Shown: positions 16,094 through 25,562, numbered from the stretch's first letter. The stretch: 64,000 nucleotides of DNA from an uncultured Ruminiclostridium sp. (GCA_934490165.1 CAKSTB010000010.1:1-64000), one strand, 5' to 3'. The notes: a model not told the origin generated them from the sequence alone. Numbers and translations are program-made.

Positions 16094-16693
16094 TTAAAGC
16101 GACGCAAAAGTTTTAAGTATACCCAGCCCCGTCTTGCCGCTCTTTTCGGGGTGGAACTGACAGCCGTATACATTGCCGCTCATGACAAGCGCAGGCACTT
16201 TCATACCGTAGTCGCAGTACGCCGCAACATTCCTGCTGTCGGTAACAGCCGCATATGAATGCACAAAATATACATAATCGCCGTCGTTTACGCTTTCGAG
16301 CAATTTGCACGGCTCGTTCTTTTCGAGCGAGTTCCAGCCGATATGAGGTATAACAAGATCGTTTGCCGGGTGCATAAGCTCAACCGTACCCGGTATAAGC
16401 CCAAGTCCCTCGGTTTCGCCGAACTCATAGCTCTTGTCAAACAGCATCTGCATACCAAGGCAGATACCCATAAGCGGCTTTTTCTTTGCCTGCTCTTTTA
16501 TCACTTCGGTAAGCCCTGCCTCGTCAAGCATTCTCATAGCATCGGGAAACGCTCCGACACCGGGGAGTATCAGCTTATCCGCCGATACGATATCCTCAGC
16601 CTTGCTTGATATATTGTTTTCTACACCGAGAAAGTTCAGCGCATTCTGCACGCTGAACAGGTTTCCCGCGCCGTAGTCGATTATCGTTATCAT
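16094..16693 (-). CDS. hisH: Imidazole glycerol phosphate synthase, glutaminase subunit
   Basis: HisH releases ammonia from glutamine for HisF. The 199-residue class I amidotransferase has the oxyanion strand LPGVGAFPDAMR, the nucleophile Cys in MGICLGMQMLF (about residue 79) and the His-Glu pair in CQFHPEKSG. Its ATG shares one base with the hisB stop (TAATG). Confidence 0.97.
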   Translation of the reverse strand: MITIIDYGAGNLFSVQNALNFLGVENNISSKAEDIVSADKLILPGVGAFPDAMRMLDEAGLTEVIKEQAKKKPLMGICLGMQMLFDKSYEFGETEGLGLIPGTVELMHPANDLVIPHIGWNSLEKNEPCKLLESVNDGDYVYFVHSYAAVTDSRNVAAYCDYGMKVPALVMSGNVYGCQFHPEKSGKTGLGILKTFASL

Positions 16694-17268
16694 TATAATG
16701 TTCCTTTCGTGGAAACTACAGAGCCGTCCGAGTTCTTCCTTACAGCTGTTTTAAGTGCATAAGCCACCGCCTTGAACATCGACTCTATCTTATGGTGATC
16801 GTTCTTGCCGTAAACATTTTTAACGTGAAGCGTAATTCCCGCATTGAAAGCAAACGCACGGAAAAATTCTTCCGTAAGGCAGTTATCGAACATACCCGTT
16901 CTGTCGTCCGTAAACTCAGCATCAAACACAAGATAAGGTCTGCCGCTTATATCGACCGCACAGAATGAGAGTGCCTCGTCCATAGGGACATATGCGCTTC
17001 CGAAACGCACAATGCCGCTCTTGTCGCCGAGTGCCTGTGCCAGTGCCTTGCCGAGCACTATTCCGCAGTCCTCGACCGTGTGGTGACCGTCAACATACAG
17101 ATCGCCGTCACATTTGAGCTTTAAATCAAACCCGCCGTGAACGGTAAGTGCCGTCAGCATATGATCAAAAAATCCTATGCCGCTGTCGATCTCGGCTTTT
17201 GAACTGCCGTATACGTTAAGCTCCGCCTTTATATCGGTTTCCTTTGTCTTTCTTTCGATAACGCTCAT
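16693..17268 (-). CDS. hisB: Imidazoleglycerol-phosphate dehydratase
   Basis: The enzyme dehydrates imidazole glycerol phosphate to imidazole acetol phosphate. The 191-residue protein is the mono-functional dehydratase only; it lacks the phosphatase domain fused in enterobacteria. Metal ligands are in GFFDHML, DGHHTVEDCGI and KNDHHKIES. The separate histidinol-phosphate phosphatase needed for the pathway is not in this window. Confidence 0.97.
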   Translation of the reverse strand: MSVIERKTKETDIKAELNVYGSSKAEIDSGIGFFDHMLTALTVHGGFDLKLKCDGDLYVDGHHTVEDCGIVLGKALAQALGDKSGIVRFGSAYVPMDEALSFCAVDISGRPYLVFDAEFTDDRTGMFDNCLTEEFFRAFAFNAGITLHVKNVYGKNDHHKIESMFKAVAYALKTAVRKNSDGSVVSTKGTL

Positions 17269-17287
17269 ATTCTTATCCTTTCGGTAT

Positions 17288-18349
17288 TCAGCCGACTATA
17301 TCGGCGAGCTTTTCAAACACCTTATCCATATTTTCCTTAGTGCCGATCGTAATTCTCAGGTGATTGTTGATTCTGGGCTTATCCCAGTAGCGTACATATA
17401 TTCCCTGCTCTTTGAGCTTTGTAAAGATCTCCTTTGCAGGTACGCTCTTATGCGAGGCAAAGATGAAGTTGCTCATCGAGTTGGGGAAAGTAAAGCCGAG
17501 CTCTGTAAGCCTTTTCTTGCTGTATTCTCTTGTGTCGATTATTTCCTGTGTTGTCTTTTTGAAATACTCCTCGTCCTCGACAGCCGCCGCACCGCCGATG
17601 ATAGACAGCGGATTCATCGTATAGCTGTTTACCGAGAACTTTACATCGCTCAGATACCTGATAAGCTTCTTACTGCCGATAGCAAAACCTATTCTCATAC
17701 CTGCCATCGAGCGTGACTTTGAGAATGTCTGCACAACAAGCAGATTTTCATACTTGTCTATAAGCGGCAGACAGCTTGTTCCGCCGAAATCGATATACGC
17801 TTCATCGATTACAACTACCGATGTGGGATTTGCCTTTAAAATCTCCTCTATCGTATCAAGACTTTCAAGTACACCTGTCGGTGCGTTGGGGTTGGGGATA
17901 ATTATACCGCCGTTGTCGCACTTATAGTCGTCGGGATCGATCGTAAAATCGTCCTTTAAGGGCACTGTACGGTATGGTATTCTGTACAGCTCTGCCCATA
18001 CGTCATAGAATGAATATGTAATGTCGGGGAAAAGGATTTCCTTGTCGGAGTCGAAGAATGTAAGGAACGTCTGCGATATTACATCGTCAGAGCCTACACC
18101 CACAAACACCTGATCGCTGTCAACGCCGTAACGCTTTGCAAGTGCGTCAACAAGCAGTCCTGCTCTTGTATCGGGGTATAATCTCAGTGCGTCCTCGTTA
18201 TATTCCTTTATGACCTTTTCCACCTTAGGTGACGGCGGAAAAGGGTTTTCATTCGTATTCAGCTTTATTACATTGTCCGTTTTGGGCTGTTCGCCGGGTG
18301 TGTACGGCTCAACCTTGCGGACGCGCTGTTCCCATGTTGAATAGTTCAT
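17288..18349 (-). CDS. hisC: Histidinol-phosphate aminotransferase
   Basis: A PLP-dependent class I/II aminotransferase converting imidazole acetol phosphate to histidinol phosphate. At 353 residues it has family length. The N-terminal KLNTNENPFPPSP, the PNAPTG motif, VIDEAYIDF and the PLP-binding lysine in FSKSRSMAGMRIGFA are present. It starts 3 bp after hisD. Confidence 0.96.
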   Translation of the reverse strand: MNYSTWEQRVRKVEPYTPGEQPKTDNVIKLNTNENPFPPSPKVEKVIKEYNEDALRLYPDTRAGLLVDALAKRYGVDSDQVFVGVGSDDVISQTFLTFFDSDKEILFPDITYSFYDVWAELYRIPYRTVPLKDDFTIDPDDYKCDNGGIIIPNPNAPTGVLESLDTIEEILKANPTSVVVIDEAYIDFGGTSCLPLIDKYENLLVVQTFSKSRSMAGMRIGFAIGSKKLIRYLSDVKFSVNSYTMNPLSIIGGAAAVEDEEYFKKTTQEIIDTREYSKKRLTELGFTFPNSMSNFIFASHKSVPAKEIFTKLKEQGIYVRYWDKPRINNHLRITIGTKENMDKVFEKLADIVG

Positions 18350-18352
18350 TTC

Positions 18353-19639
18353 TCAGTCCTCGAATCTTACCGTGATAGCGTTTGCGTGTGCTGTAAGTCT
18401 TTCACGCTTTGCTATTCTTACAATGTCTTCCTTAGCACCGAACAGCTTATCTCTTGTATAGTAGATATAGCTTGACTTCTTGATAAAGCTGTCAACAGAA
18501 AGCGGTGAGAAAAATCTCGCCGTACCGCTTGTCGGGAGAACGTGGTTAGGACCTGCATAATAGTCGCCGAGAGGCTCGGGAGCATATTCGCCGAGGAACA
18601 GCGAACCGCAGTTTGTAAGCTTTCCTATGTATTCGAGAGGATTTGACGCAAGCACTTCAAGGTGCTCGGGAGCGATCTCGTTTGCTATCTCACAAGCCTT
18701 GTCCATATCATCGCATATAATGATAGCACCGCAGTTGTCAAGAGAGGTATTTATAATATCCTTTCTTGAAAGGTCGGCTACCTGTCTTTCGATCTCCTTT
18801 ACCGTTTCATCTGCAACACGCTGACTTGTTGTGATAAGCACGGAGCTTGCAAGCTTGTCGTGTTCAGCCTGTGACATAAGATCTGCGGCGGCATACTTGG
18901 GGTTCGCCGTATCGTCCGCAACAATAAGGATTTCGCTCGGACCTGCTATCATATCGATATCTACCGTTCCGTAAAGGAGCTTCTTTGCGGTAGCAACGAA
19001 GATATTGCCCGGTCCTACTATCTTTGAAACCTTGGGTATCTCTTCTGTGCCGAATGCCAGAGCCGCGATAGCCTGCGCACCGCCGCACATAAATATCTTG
19101 TCAACGCCGCACAGAGCCGCCGCCACAAGTATATCATTGTTGGGCGTACCGTCCTTCATAGGAGGTGTAACCATTATGATCTCGCCTACGCCTGCGATCT
19201 TTGCAGGGATAGCGTTCATAAGAACAGATGAGGGATAAGCCGCCGTGCCGCCGGGAACGTATAAGCCTACTCTGTCAAGACCTCTCACACGCTGACCTAA
19301 GATACAGCCGCTCTCGTCTGTCATCATATATCCGTTCTGCTTCTGACGGGTGTGGAACGCCGTGATATTCTCCTGAGCGTTCAGCATAGAGTTTACAAAG
19401 TCGGGATCTGCGTTTGTGAGCGCGTCCTGTATGACCTCATCGGGTACTCTGTAGTACTGCATATCGGGGCAGTCAAACTTAGCGGTATATTCCTTTACAG
19501 CCTCGTCACCTCTTGCGGCAACATCGTCTATAATTGCTCTTACTGTCTTTTCGACCTCGGCGTTTACCTCACTGCTGCGCTTTTTCATTCCTGCGAGAAA
19601 TTCCTTTTCACTGCCGTCGGCTTTTATCATCTTTATCAT
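18353..19639 (-). CDS. hisD: Histidinol dehydrogenase
   Basis: HisD oxidises histidinol twice to histidine, using NAD and zinc. The 428-residue protein shows the family landmarks GLYVPGGTAAYPSSVLMNAIPA, VGPGNIFVATAKK, IAGPSEI, the zinc-site region DLMSQAEHD and the C-terminal YAGPNHVLPTSGTARF. It lies 17 bp after hisG. Confidence 0.97.
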   Translation of the reverse strand: MIKMIKADGSEKEFLAGMKKRSSEVNAEVEKTVRAIIDDVAARGDEAVKEYTAKFDCPDMQYYRVPDEVIQDALTNADPDFVNSMLNAQENITAFHTRQKQNGYMMTDESGCILGQRVRGLDRVGLYVPGGTAAYPSSVLMNAIPAKIAGVGEIIMVTPPMKDGTPNNDILVAAALCGVDKIFMCGGAQAIAALAFGTEEIPKVSKIVGPGNIFVATAKKLLYGTVDIDMIAGPSEILIVADDTANPKYAAADLMSQAEHDKLASSVLITTSQRVADETVKEIERQVADLSRKDIINTSLDNCGAIIICDDMDKACEIANEIAPEHLEVLASNPLEYIGKLTNCGSLFLGEYAPEPLGDYYAGPNHVLPTSGTARFFSPLSVDSFIKKSSYIYYTRDKLFGAKEDIVRIAKRERLTAHANAITVRFED

Positions 19640-19656
19640 ATTTTTAGCGTCCTTTC

Positions 19657-20289
19657 TTATATATTGCTTTCCATTTTATTTACAAGCTCTTCAATGCTGT
19701 TCTTCTTGAGCTTCATGCTTACCGGGTTTACTATAACACGGGCTGAAATAGGAGATACATATTCATATACCTCAAGTCCGTTTTCCTTAAGCGTTGTACC
19801 TGTTTCGACTATATCAACGATACCGTCCGACAGTTCAAGCAAGGGAGCAAGCTCAACAGAGCCCTCGATCTTTACTATATCAACGTCCATAGCCTTTGAC
19901 TCAAAAAATCTTCTTGTAATGTTGGGGTACTTTGTGGCTATAGTCTTTACACCGCAGCCCTCATAGAAGTTGTTGCCGACTTTTCCCGCAAGAGCAAATC
20001 TGCAGCGACCGAATCCGAGGTCGCATACCTCAAAAAATCTTCCGCCGTGCTCATCAATTGTATCCTTGCCGACAACGCCCAAGTCGCATACGCCGTGCTC
20101 GACATAAGTCAGCACATCTGCCGCCTTTGCAAGCACTACCTCAATGTTGCTTCCGGGTATATCGAGTATAAGCCTTCTGCCCTTGTCACGAAGCTGTGAA
20201 ACATCATATCCTATCTTTTCGAAAAGGTTTACCGTGTCCTTTTCAAGTCTGCCCTTTGTAAGAGCAATTCTGATCGTCTTCTTATCCAT
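19657..20289 (-). CDS. hisG: ATP phosphoribosyltransferase, short catalytic subunit
   Basis: HisG starts the pathway by joining PRPP to ATP. At 210 residues it is the short form (HisG_S), without the C-terminal regulatory ACT-like domain, and therefore needs HisZ, whose gene lies directly upstream. Visible landmarks are RIALTKGRLEKD, the GVCDLGVVGKDTI strand and the PRPP loop DGIVDIVETGTTLKENGL. Confidence 0.97.
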   Translation of the reverse strand: MDKKTIRIALTKGRLEKDTVNLFEKIGYDVSQLRDKGRRLILDIPGSNIEVVLAKAADVLTYVEHGVCDLGVVGKDTIDEHGGRFFEVCDLGFGRCRFALAGKVGNNFYEGCGVKTIATKYPNITRRFFESKAMDVDIVKIEGSVELAPLLELSDGIVDIVETGTTLKENGLEVYEYVSPISARVIVNPVSMKLKKNSIEELVNKMESNI

Positions 20290-20305
20290 TTATGTATATC
20301 CCTTC

Positions 20306-21526
20306 TTACAGCGTCATTGTAACGGGCTGTTCGTTCTTCTCTTTATCTATAATATCTATCTTGCTTATCTTGTTTGCCCTTGCGTACTCAATAGCCGCAT
20401 CAAGTGTCGGGCAGGTGCTGAACTCAGCACTTACACCCTTTGAGATAAGCTTAGTGCAGTGGCTGATGCCGTCAATAAGATCATCGTCTGCGGCGAAAAC
20501 AAGTACCTCCGCGTGACGTGCCTTTGTGCTTCTGTTGCCTCTGAGATTAGCCGCCGCAATAGCGTTTACGTTTACAGCAAAGCCTACAGCCGGCATATCA
20601 TCCGCTCCGAAGCTGCCTATAAGCGTATCATATCTGCCGCCCGAAAGCACCGCCTGACCGTATTCCTCGATATATCCTCTGAACACGATACCTGTATAAT
20701 ACTCAGCCTTGTTTACAAGACCAAGATCAACCGTTATCCTGTCCTCGGCCTCAAGCTTTCTCAATGCGTCAAAGGTTTCCTTAAGCTCTGTAAGTCTGTC
20801 GGAAAGGTCAGTGCCCGCAAACAGCTTTTCAGCCTTGTCAAACACCTCAGCACCGCCAAACAGCTCGGGGAGCTGTAAAAGTATCTCGGAATATCTGCGC
20901 TTTTCGGGAGCGTTATCAACATTGTCCTTTATGAACTGTGTAAGATCGGGAGTGTTCTTCGACTCGATAAGGCTTCTTACCGTTTCCTCATCGTCTATAT
21001 CCAGCTTTTCAAGAAGAAGCTTATAGAATGTGTTATCGCCTATTTCAAGACGCACATCATCACTCGAGCAGGAATTAAGCACCTGTGCCGCAAGGCTGAG
21101 TGCCTCAAGGTCGGAACGCTTCTCGTCACCGCCTATTATCTCAACACCGCTCTGCATGAATTCGTCGTCCCTGCCTGCCATCTTAGGATTGCAGCGGTAG
21201 ATATTCTGTGAGCAGAACAGCTTTAACGGGAACACGCCGTCACGCAGTCTTGTTGCGACTATTCTGGCAATCGGCATTGTACTGTCCGGACGCATTACCA
21301 TAAGTCTGCCCTTGCCGTCTGTCAGCTTGTACATATCTTCCTGTCGGAAGCTTCTTGTCTTGTTATTGAATACATCGTAAAATTCAAGCGCAGGAGTGAT
21401 CACCTCGCTGTATCCGTGGGCGGTGAACACCGCTCTTAATTTATCCTCTGCTTCCTTACGGGCTACACACTCGTCAAACAGCAGATCTCTTGTACCCTCA
21501 GGTGTAATAAGATCGTAGCTTTTCAT
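20306..21526 (-). CDS. hisZ: ATP phosphoribosyltransferase regulatory subunit
   Basis: HisZ is a histidyl-tRNA-synthetase paralogue without aminoacylation activity that forms a complex with short HisG and mediates histidine feedback. The 406-residue protein begins YDLITPEGTRDLLFDE and has class II motifs (RPDSTMPIARIVATRL, VLSGGRYD). Its position first in the operon, just before short hisG, separates it from a true hisS. GAAAGGA lies upstream of the ATG. Confidence 0.93.
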   Translation of the reverse strand: MKSYDLITPEGTRDLLFDECVARKEAEDKLRAVFTAHGYSEVITPALEFYDVFNNKTRSFRQEDMYKLTDGKGRLMVMRPDSTMPIARIVATRLRDGVFPLKLFCSQNIYRCNPKMAGRDDEFMQSGVEIIGGDEKRSDLEALSLAAQVLNSCSSDDVRLEIGDNTFYKLLLEKLDIDDEETVRSLIESKNTPDLTQFIKDNVDNAPEKRRYSEILLQLPELFGGAEVFDKAEKLFAGTDLSDRLTELKETFDALRKLEAEDRITVDLGLVNKAEYYTGIVFRGYIEEYGQAVLSGGRYDTLIGSFGADDMPAVGFAVNVNAIAAANLRGNRSTKARHAEVLVFAADDDLIDGISHCTKLISKGVSAEFSTCPTLDAAIEYARANKISKIDIIDKEKNEQPVTMTL

Positions 21527-21604
21527 CTATGGTTATTTCCTTTCATGCCTGTCGGCTTTGTTTACTTTTTATGTCGGTCACGTTGCGTCAGTTAAGTCGA
21601 CGCT

Positions 21605-21628
21605 TTAGTATGCTAACGTGCTATCACG
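21605..21628 (-). promoter_or_regulatory. Candidate operators of his operon
   Basis: Two adjacent dyads lie at and just after the predicted transcription start: TTAGTATGCTAA (21605-21616) and CGTGCTATCACG (21617-21628). The first resembles TrpR/HisR-type CTAG-like half-sites, but this is an inference. The leader of about 100 nt holds no T-box and no His-rich leader peptide that I can see. Confidence 0.4.
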
Positions 21629-21633
21629 ATAAT

Positions 21634-21662
21634 ATGATAACACACAAAACCGTTTTTGTCAA
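21634..21662 (-). promoter_or_regulatory. Promoter of main his operon
   Basis: On the minus strand TTGACA (21657-21662), 17 bp, TATCAT (21634-21639), about 108 bp upstream of hisZ. Confidence 0.75.
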
Positions 21663-21721
21663 TCCCCACAGTTATATCGGAGAAATTTCGGCATTTGTTA
21701 CAAAAAGTTTTTGGGATAGTA

Positions 21722-23038
21722 TCAATTATTTGATGTCACAAGCTCCTTGAAGTGCTTTCCTCTCTCTTCAAAGTTCTTGTAAAAGCCGTAGCTTGCGGCG
21801 GCAGGCGATAAGATACATCTTACCTTTGTCACCTGTTTTGCATACTTTACAGCCTGCTCCATATCATCGGCGTAGATCAGCTTTATAAGCGGATTTGTAA
21901 CCTTCTGCGCTACCCTCTTGCCGCTGTCGGGAAGTATTATCAGATTTCTGACCGAAGTATCGGCGCTGAGCCAATCGGACAGTTCATCATAAGGAATGCC
22001 CCTGTCCATTCCGCCTATGATCAGCGTATCGGTATCGGGATAAGCTTTCAGCGCGGCTATTGCCGTCTGCGGCGCTGTGCTTATGCTGTCGTTGATATAC
22101 TCCGCACCGTTCAGTGTGCAGACATATTCAAGCCTGTGTTCAAGACCGTTAAACTGAGGGAGCGCATCAAGGCACTGCTTTACCGTACAGCCTGCCTTTG
22201 TCGCGGCACAGATAGCTATTGCAATATTATACAGGTTGTGCTCGCCTTTAAGCTTTGTATCTATCATATCGGCAGGATAAAATTCATCGCCGATGAAGAT
22301 ACCGCCGTTTCTTGTTCCTATATCACCGCAGGAAAAGCCCGCCGTTATGACCTTTGCCTTTGTATCGGCATACTGCTTAACCTCTTCACCGATTATCAGC
22401 GTATCGTTTTCATTCTGATAGCGGAATATGTTGAGCTTTGCATTTCTGTAAGCCGCAAAGTCTGTATAATGGTCGAGGTGTTCGGGGTAAACATTCAGCA
22501 GTACCGCCACATCTGGCGATGCCTTGACATATTCGAGCTGATGGCAGGACATTTCACACACGATAACGCAGTCCTTTGTGAACTCCTCACGTCTTTCAAG
22601 CGGCGGAACTCCGATATTTCCGATAAGCATAGTACCTCTTCCGCTCTTCTCGATAAAGAACTTTATCAGGCTCGAAGTGGTTGACTTTCCCTTTGTTCCC
22701 GTGATGCCGATCGTCATATTCTCGCAAAAGCGTAAAAACAAGTCGGTCTGCGATGTTATCTTAGCCTTTATTTCATCGCTCACACTGTCCTTAAGACCTA
22801 TGCCCGGAGTTTTCATAATAATATCACAGTCGTCAAGACAGGAGAGATAGTTTTCTCCGCAACAGAGCTTACAGCCCTCGGCTTCCGTTTCGGAAACAGG
22901 GTTCATATCGGCTACCGTAACGCTTTTGCAATTACAGTCACCGAGCAGTTTCAATGTAGAACGTCCCTCTCTGCCAAAGCCGAGAATAACGACCCTCTTG
23001 TTTTCAAAAAACGCTTTCAGCTTTTCATCTATAGTCAT
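21722..23038 (-). CDS. murD: MurD-type UDP-MurNAc-L-Ala:glutamate ligase (probable MurD2, L-Glu-adding)
   Basis: The enzyme adds glutamate to UDP-MurNAc-L-alanine in the cytoplasm. The 438-residue Mur ligase has a Rossmann N-domain (VVILGFGREGRST), the ATP loop GTKGKST (114-120), the family histidine in NVYPEHLDHY and the C-domain motif YINDSISTAPQTAIAAL, which differs from the usual DSKATN of classical MurD. It lies 14 bp after a MurL-type epimerase gene rather than in a division/cell-wall cluster. In organisms with MurL the partner ligase (MurD2) uses L-Glu and MurL then inverts it. Substrate choice here is inferred from that pairing. Confidence 0.85.
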   Translation of the reverse strand: MTIDEKLKAFFENKRVVILGFGREGRSTLKLLGDCNCKSVTVADMNPVSETEAEGCKLCCGENYLSCLDDCDIIMKTPGIGLKDSVSDEIKAKITSQTDLFLRFCENMTIGITGTKGKSTTSSLIKFFIEKSGRGTMLIGNIGVPPLERREEFTKDCVIVCEMSCHQLEYVKASPDVAVLLNVYPEHLDHYTDFAAYRNAKLNIFRYQNENDTLIIGEEVKQYADTKAKVITAGFSCGDIGTRNGGIFIGDEFYPADMIDTKLKGEHNLYNIAIAICAATKAGCTVKQCLDALPQFNGLEHRLEYVCTLNGAEYINDSISTAPQTAIAALKAYPDTDTLIIGGMDRGIPYDELSDWLSADTSVRNLIILPDSGKRVAQKVTNPLIKLIYADDMEQAVKYAKQVTKVRCILSPAAASYGFYKNFEERGKHFKELVTSNN

Positions 23039-23052
23039 ATATCGTCACTTTC

Positions 23053-24363
23053 TTACTTCAGCAGTCCGATAAGGTGCTGAGGTACAAAATTATCATTGTC
23101 AAAATAGTTTTCCATGCTCTGCGGCACAGGCGGATCTGTCTTTGCATAGCGGCTGAGCAGATAAGGGAGCTTCTCACCCCTGCGCTTTATCGCCATATAC
23201 AGCGACAGCCTGACCTCGCTCTTTGTGCCGACGCACTCAAACGGCTTATCCTTGCCGTCAAGCACAAGCCCGTCAAACATATCCTCGTACTTTTCGCAGT
23301 CGAGCATATTCTTGCCGAAAATCTTTACGAGCGTTTCATCATCAAGGAACGCCGACAGCAGTATATAGACATACAGACACTTTGCGCAGTCCGCACACCA
23401 TACATTAGTCTTTGAGCCTAAATTACAGCTCTGGAACACGGTGAAATACTGCGGATAGGTAACAAATTTCTTTGCTATCTGCCACTCGCTCCACGGACGC
23501 AGAAGGCTGAAATACTGTATGCTGTCATCAAGATAATCGGTAACATAGCTTCTGAAATCGCGTTCAAACTCGGTGCTCTTGCTGTACTGGTGATTTACCT
23601 GCTTGCCGCTGACATAGGTTTCATTCGCACTGCTTTCGTTTGACAGCACTATATACTTCTTGCCGTGAAGATACGCAAACAGATAAGCCGAGAATGCGAC
23701 CACCGCCGAGAAAGGCGTATGACCGTTGAGATATCCGTCCGCATTGCGTTCAAGCAGTGCCCTGTCTATCGTTCTGCGAGGTCCTACAATTCCGCTTTCG
23801 TCAAAGCCCGCTACTTTTGCACACTCTACCGTTGCACCTCTCGGGTTTATGATGTAGCACATTGTTTCATCGTGATACTTTCTGAGCAGTTCAAGCGATA
23901 CCACACTGTCCTTGCCGCCGCCGACCGCCACGAGATAACCGCCGACTTCCCTTTCACAGCTGTATTTGTGCCTGCTGTTATCATCCGGCACTATCCGCAT
24001 AAAGCTGTCAAAATCAGCGTCTATATTGTTTCTGTAAAAGAATTCGCCCAGTCCGTTGAAGTAGAGCTTTTTCCACCACAGGCACTGCTTTTCATCAAGC
24101 GAGCCGCACTCCACCCTTACTACAGGCGGGCAGGCACACTTCCAGTAGCTTACAAGCTCCGCCATACCGAGGTTAAATATTATGTAGTCGAGAAACGGAG
24201 TTCTGTTTTGAAGCAGTCCGCTTTCCGTCTTCCATGAGGGGTAAAAATGATAATCGTCTATCGAAAAGTGGAAGAATATCCCATCGTCGGCAATATCATA
24301 GCCGTGATAGATAAATTCCTTGTGCTTTTCTCTGAGCGCTCTGTACTTCTCGGCGTTATCCAT
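23053..24363 (-). CDS. murL: UDP-MurNAc-L-Ala-L-Glu epimerase MurL
   Basis: The 436-residue protein looks like MurL, which epimerises the terminal L-Glu of UDP-MurNAc-L-Ala-L-Glu to D-Glu in an ATP- and Mg-dependent reaction (known from Xanthomonas). It has an N-terminal beta-rich part (GIFFHFSIDDYHFYPSW), then a PP-loop-like ATP motif VAVGGGKDSVVSLELL with GGGKDS at 148-153, and a cysteine-containing segment CNLGSKTNVWCADCAKCLYV. AAGGAGG precedes the ATG, and murD follows 14 bp later. The alternative call, a generic ATP-pyrophosphatase protein, is less likely given the neighbour. Confidence 0.8.
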   Translation of the reverse strand: MDNAEKYRALREKHKEFIYHGYDIADDGIFFHFSIDDYHFYPSWKTESGLLQNRTPFLDYIIFNLGMAELVSYWKCACPPVVRVECGSLDEKQCLWWKKLYFNGLGEFFYRNNIDADFDSFMRIVPDDNSRHKYSCEREVGGYLVAVGGGKDSVVSLELLRKYHDETMCYIINPRGATVECAKVAGFDESGIVGPRRTIDRALLERNADGYLNGHTPFSAVVAFSAYLFAYLHGKKYIVLSNESSANETYVSGKQVNHQYSKSTEFERDFRSYVTDYLDDSIQYFSLLRPWSEWQIAKKFVTYPQYFTVFQSCNLGSKTNVWCADCAKCLYVYILLSAFLDDETLVKIFGKNMLDCEKYEDMFDGLVLDGKDKPFECVGTKSEVRLSLYMAIKRRGEKLPYLLSRYAKTDPPVPQSMENYFDNDNFVPQHLIGLLK

Positions 24364-24372
24364 ATTTCCTCC

Positions 24373-25530
24373 TTATATTATAACAGGCTTTGAGGTGAAC
24401 TCTGTGCCGCACGGCTGTTTTTTGTCAAGAGCCAGCGCATAGAGGTTTCCCGCCCTTTCTTCAAGTCTTGCAAAGTGCTCCGCCTCGCGGCTTGTTTTTG
24501 CAAGCGCAGACAGCGATGTGTCTACAGGCAGTTTATGTTCTCCCGCCGCAAGTATTTCCTTGCCGCGGCTATTCATTCCGAGTATTCTGACATACGCGGG
24601 CGGATCTTTAAGGTCGTTTCCCGTTATGCCGAGGAATGCACACAGCACAAGCCTGCGTATCCTCGCCATAGTAAAATTTTTCGACTTTATCATAAGCAGT
24701 AGCTGCGGCAAGGATACCGTGGTTCGTACCGCCTTGTATATTCTGCTGTCCATGCCGCCCGTACCGTTCGGAAGCCGCTCAAACTCCGACTTCGACATAG
24801 TACGGAGCTTTGCGAGGATCGCCGTTTCGATATTTTCGATATGTGCAAAATTCCCATATTCTGCATAATCGGTATAGGCGCTTACATCTTCGCCCGCACC
24901 GAGCATTTTCCTGAGCTTTGATGCGCTTATCACAGTGTCACTGCCCTCTTCGCTGTCGTGCGCCGCACCGCTTCTCATTACAGTGACCGGCTTTATCATA
25001 CCGCCGAGCTTATCAAGCGCGCGGATATATTCGACCGCAAGTGTGTTGTTCGGCTCTGTGAGCGTTGCCACGACATCGGGCGTATAGCTGAGCTCTACGG
25101 CTTGTTTCAGTGCCGCAGGGTATGACGCACCCTTTCGCATAAGGCTGAAGAACTCTTCCGTCTGCACCGCATAATCAACAGCGCCTGCCGCCTCTTCAAG
25201 AACCGAAACATCTCCGCATTCACTGCCGAAACTCAGCATATCGACACAGCCGAGCGCATCGGCTATGCGGCACGCCCCCATAGCAAAATGCTCTGCACTT
25301 GAAAGCGCAAACGGTGTAGGCAGTTCTACCACCAGATCCGCCCCGCCCATAAGTGCGGCTCTCGCCCGCTCGTATTTATCCGCAAGCGCAACATCGCCGC
25401 GCTGAGTGAAATTGCCGCTCATAACGCACACTATGTGCGTTGCGCCGTGCTGTAACCGTGTCTGCTCTATATGATATTTATGTCCGTTGTGAAACGGATT
25501 GTATTCGCATATGATAGCCGCTGTTTTCAT
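24373..25530 (-). CDS. tmcAL: tRNA(Met) cytidine acetate ligase TmcAL (YlbM)
   Basis: TmcAL acetylates the wobble cytidine of elongator tRNA-Met using acetate and ATP. The 385-residue protein begins MKTAAIICEYNPFHNGHKYH with the nucleotidyltransferase motif HNGH (14-17), followed by VCVMSGNFTQRGDVAL and ADLVVELPTPFALSSAEHFA. It lies between murL (9 bp) and the ATC-hydrolase-like gene (32 bp) on the same strand. Length is typical. Confidence 0.93.
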   Translation of the reverse strand: MKTAAIICEYNPFHNGHKYHIEQTRLQHGATHIVCVMSGNFTQRGDVALADKYERARAALMGGADLVVELPTPFALSSAEHFAMGACRIADALGCVDMLSFGSECGDVSVLEEAAGAVDYAVQTEEFFSLMRKGASYPAALKQAVELSYTPDVVATLTEPNNTLAVEYIRALDKLGGMIKPVTVMRSGAAHDSEEGSDTVISASKLRKMLGAGEDVSAYTDYAEYGNFAHIENIETAILAKLRTMSKSEFERLPNGTGGMDSRIYKAVRTTVSLPQLLLMIKSKNFTMARIRRLVLCAFLGITGNDLKDPPAYVRILGMNSRGKEILAAGEHKLPVDTSLSALAKTSREAEHFARLEERAGNLYALALDKKQPCGTEFTSKPVII

Positions 25531-25562
25531 GGTGTAACATTATCCTTTTATAAGTGTCAAAA

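Noticed and set aside
21527..21604. T-box or His attenuator before hisZ
   Set aside because: The leader is only about 100 nt, lacks the T-box sequence and specifier-like stems, and has no short His-rich reading frame.
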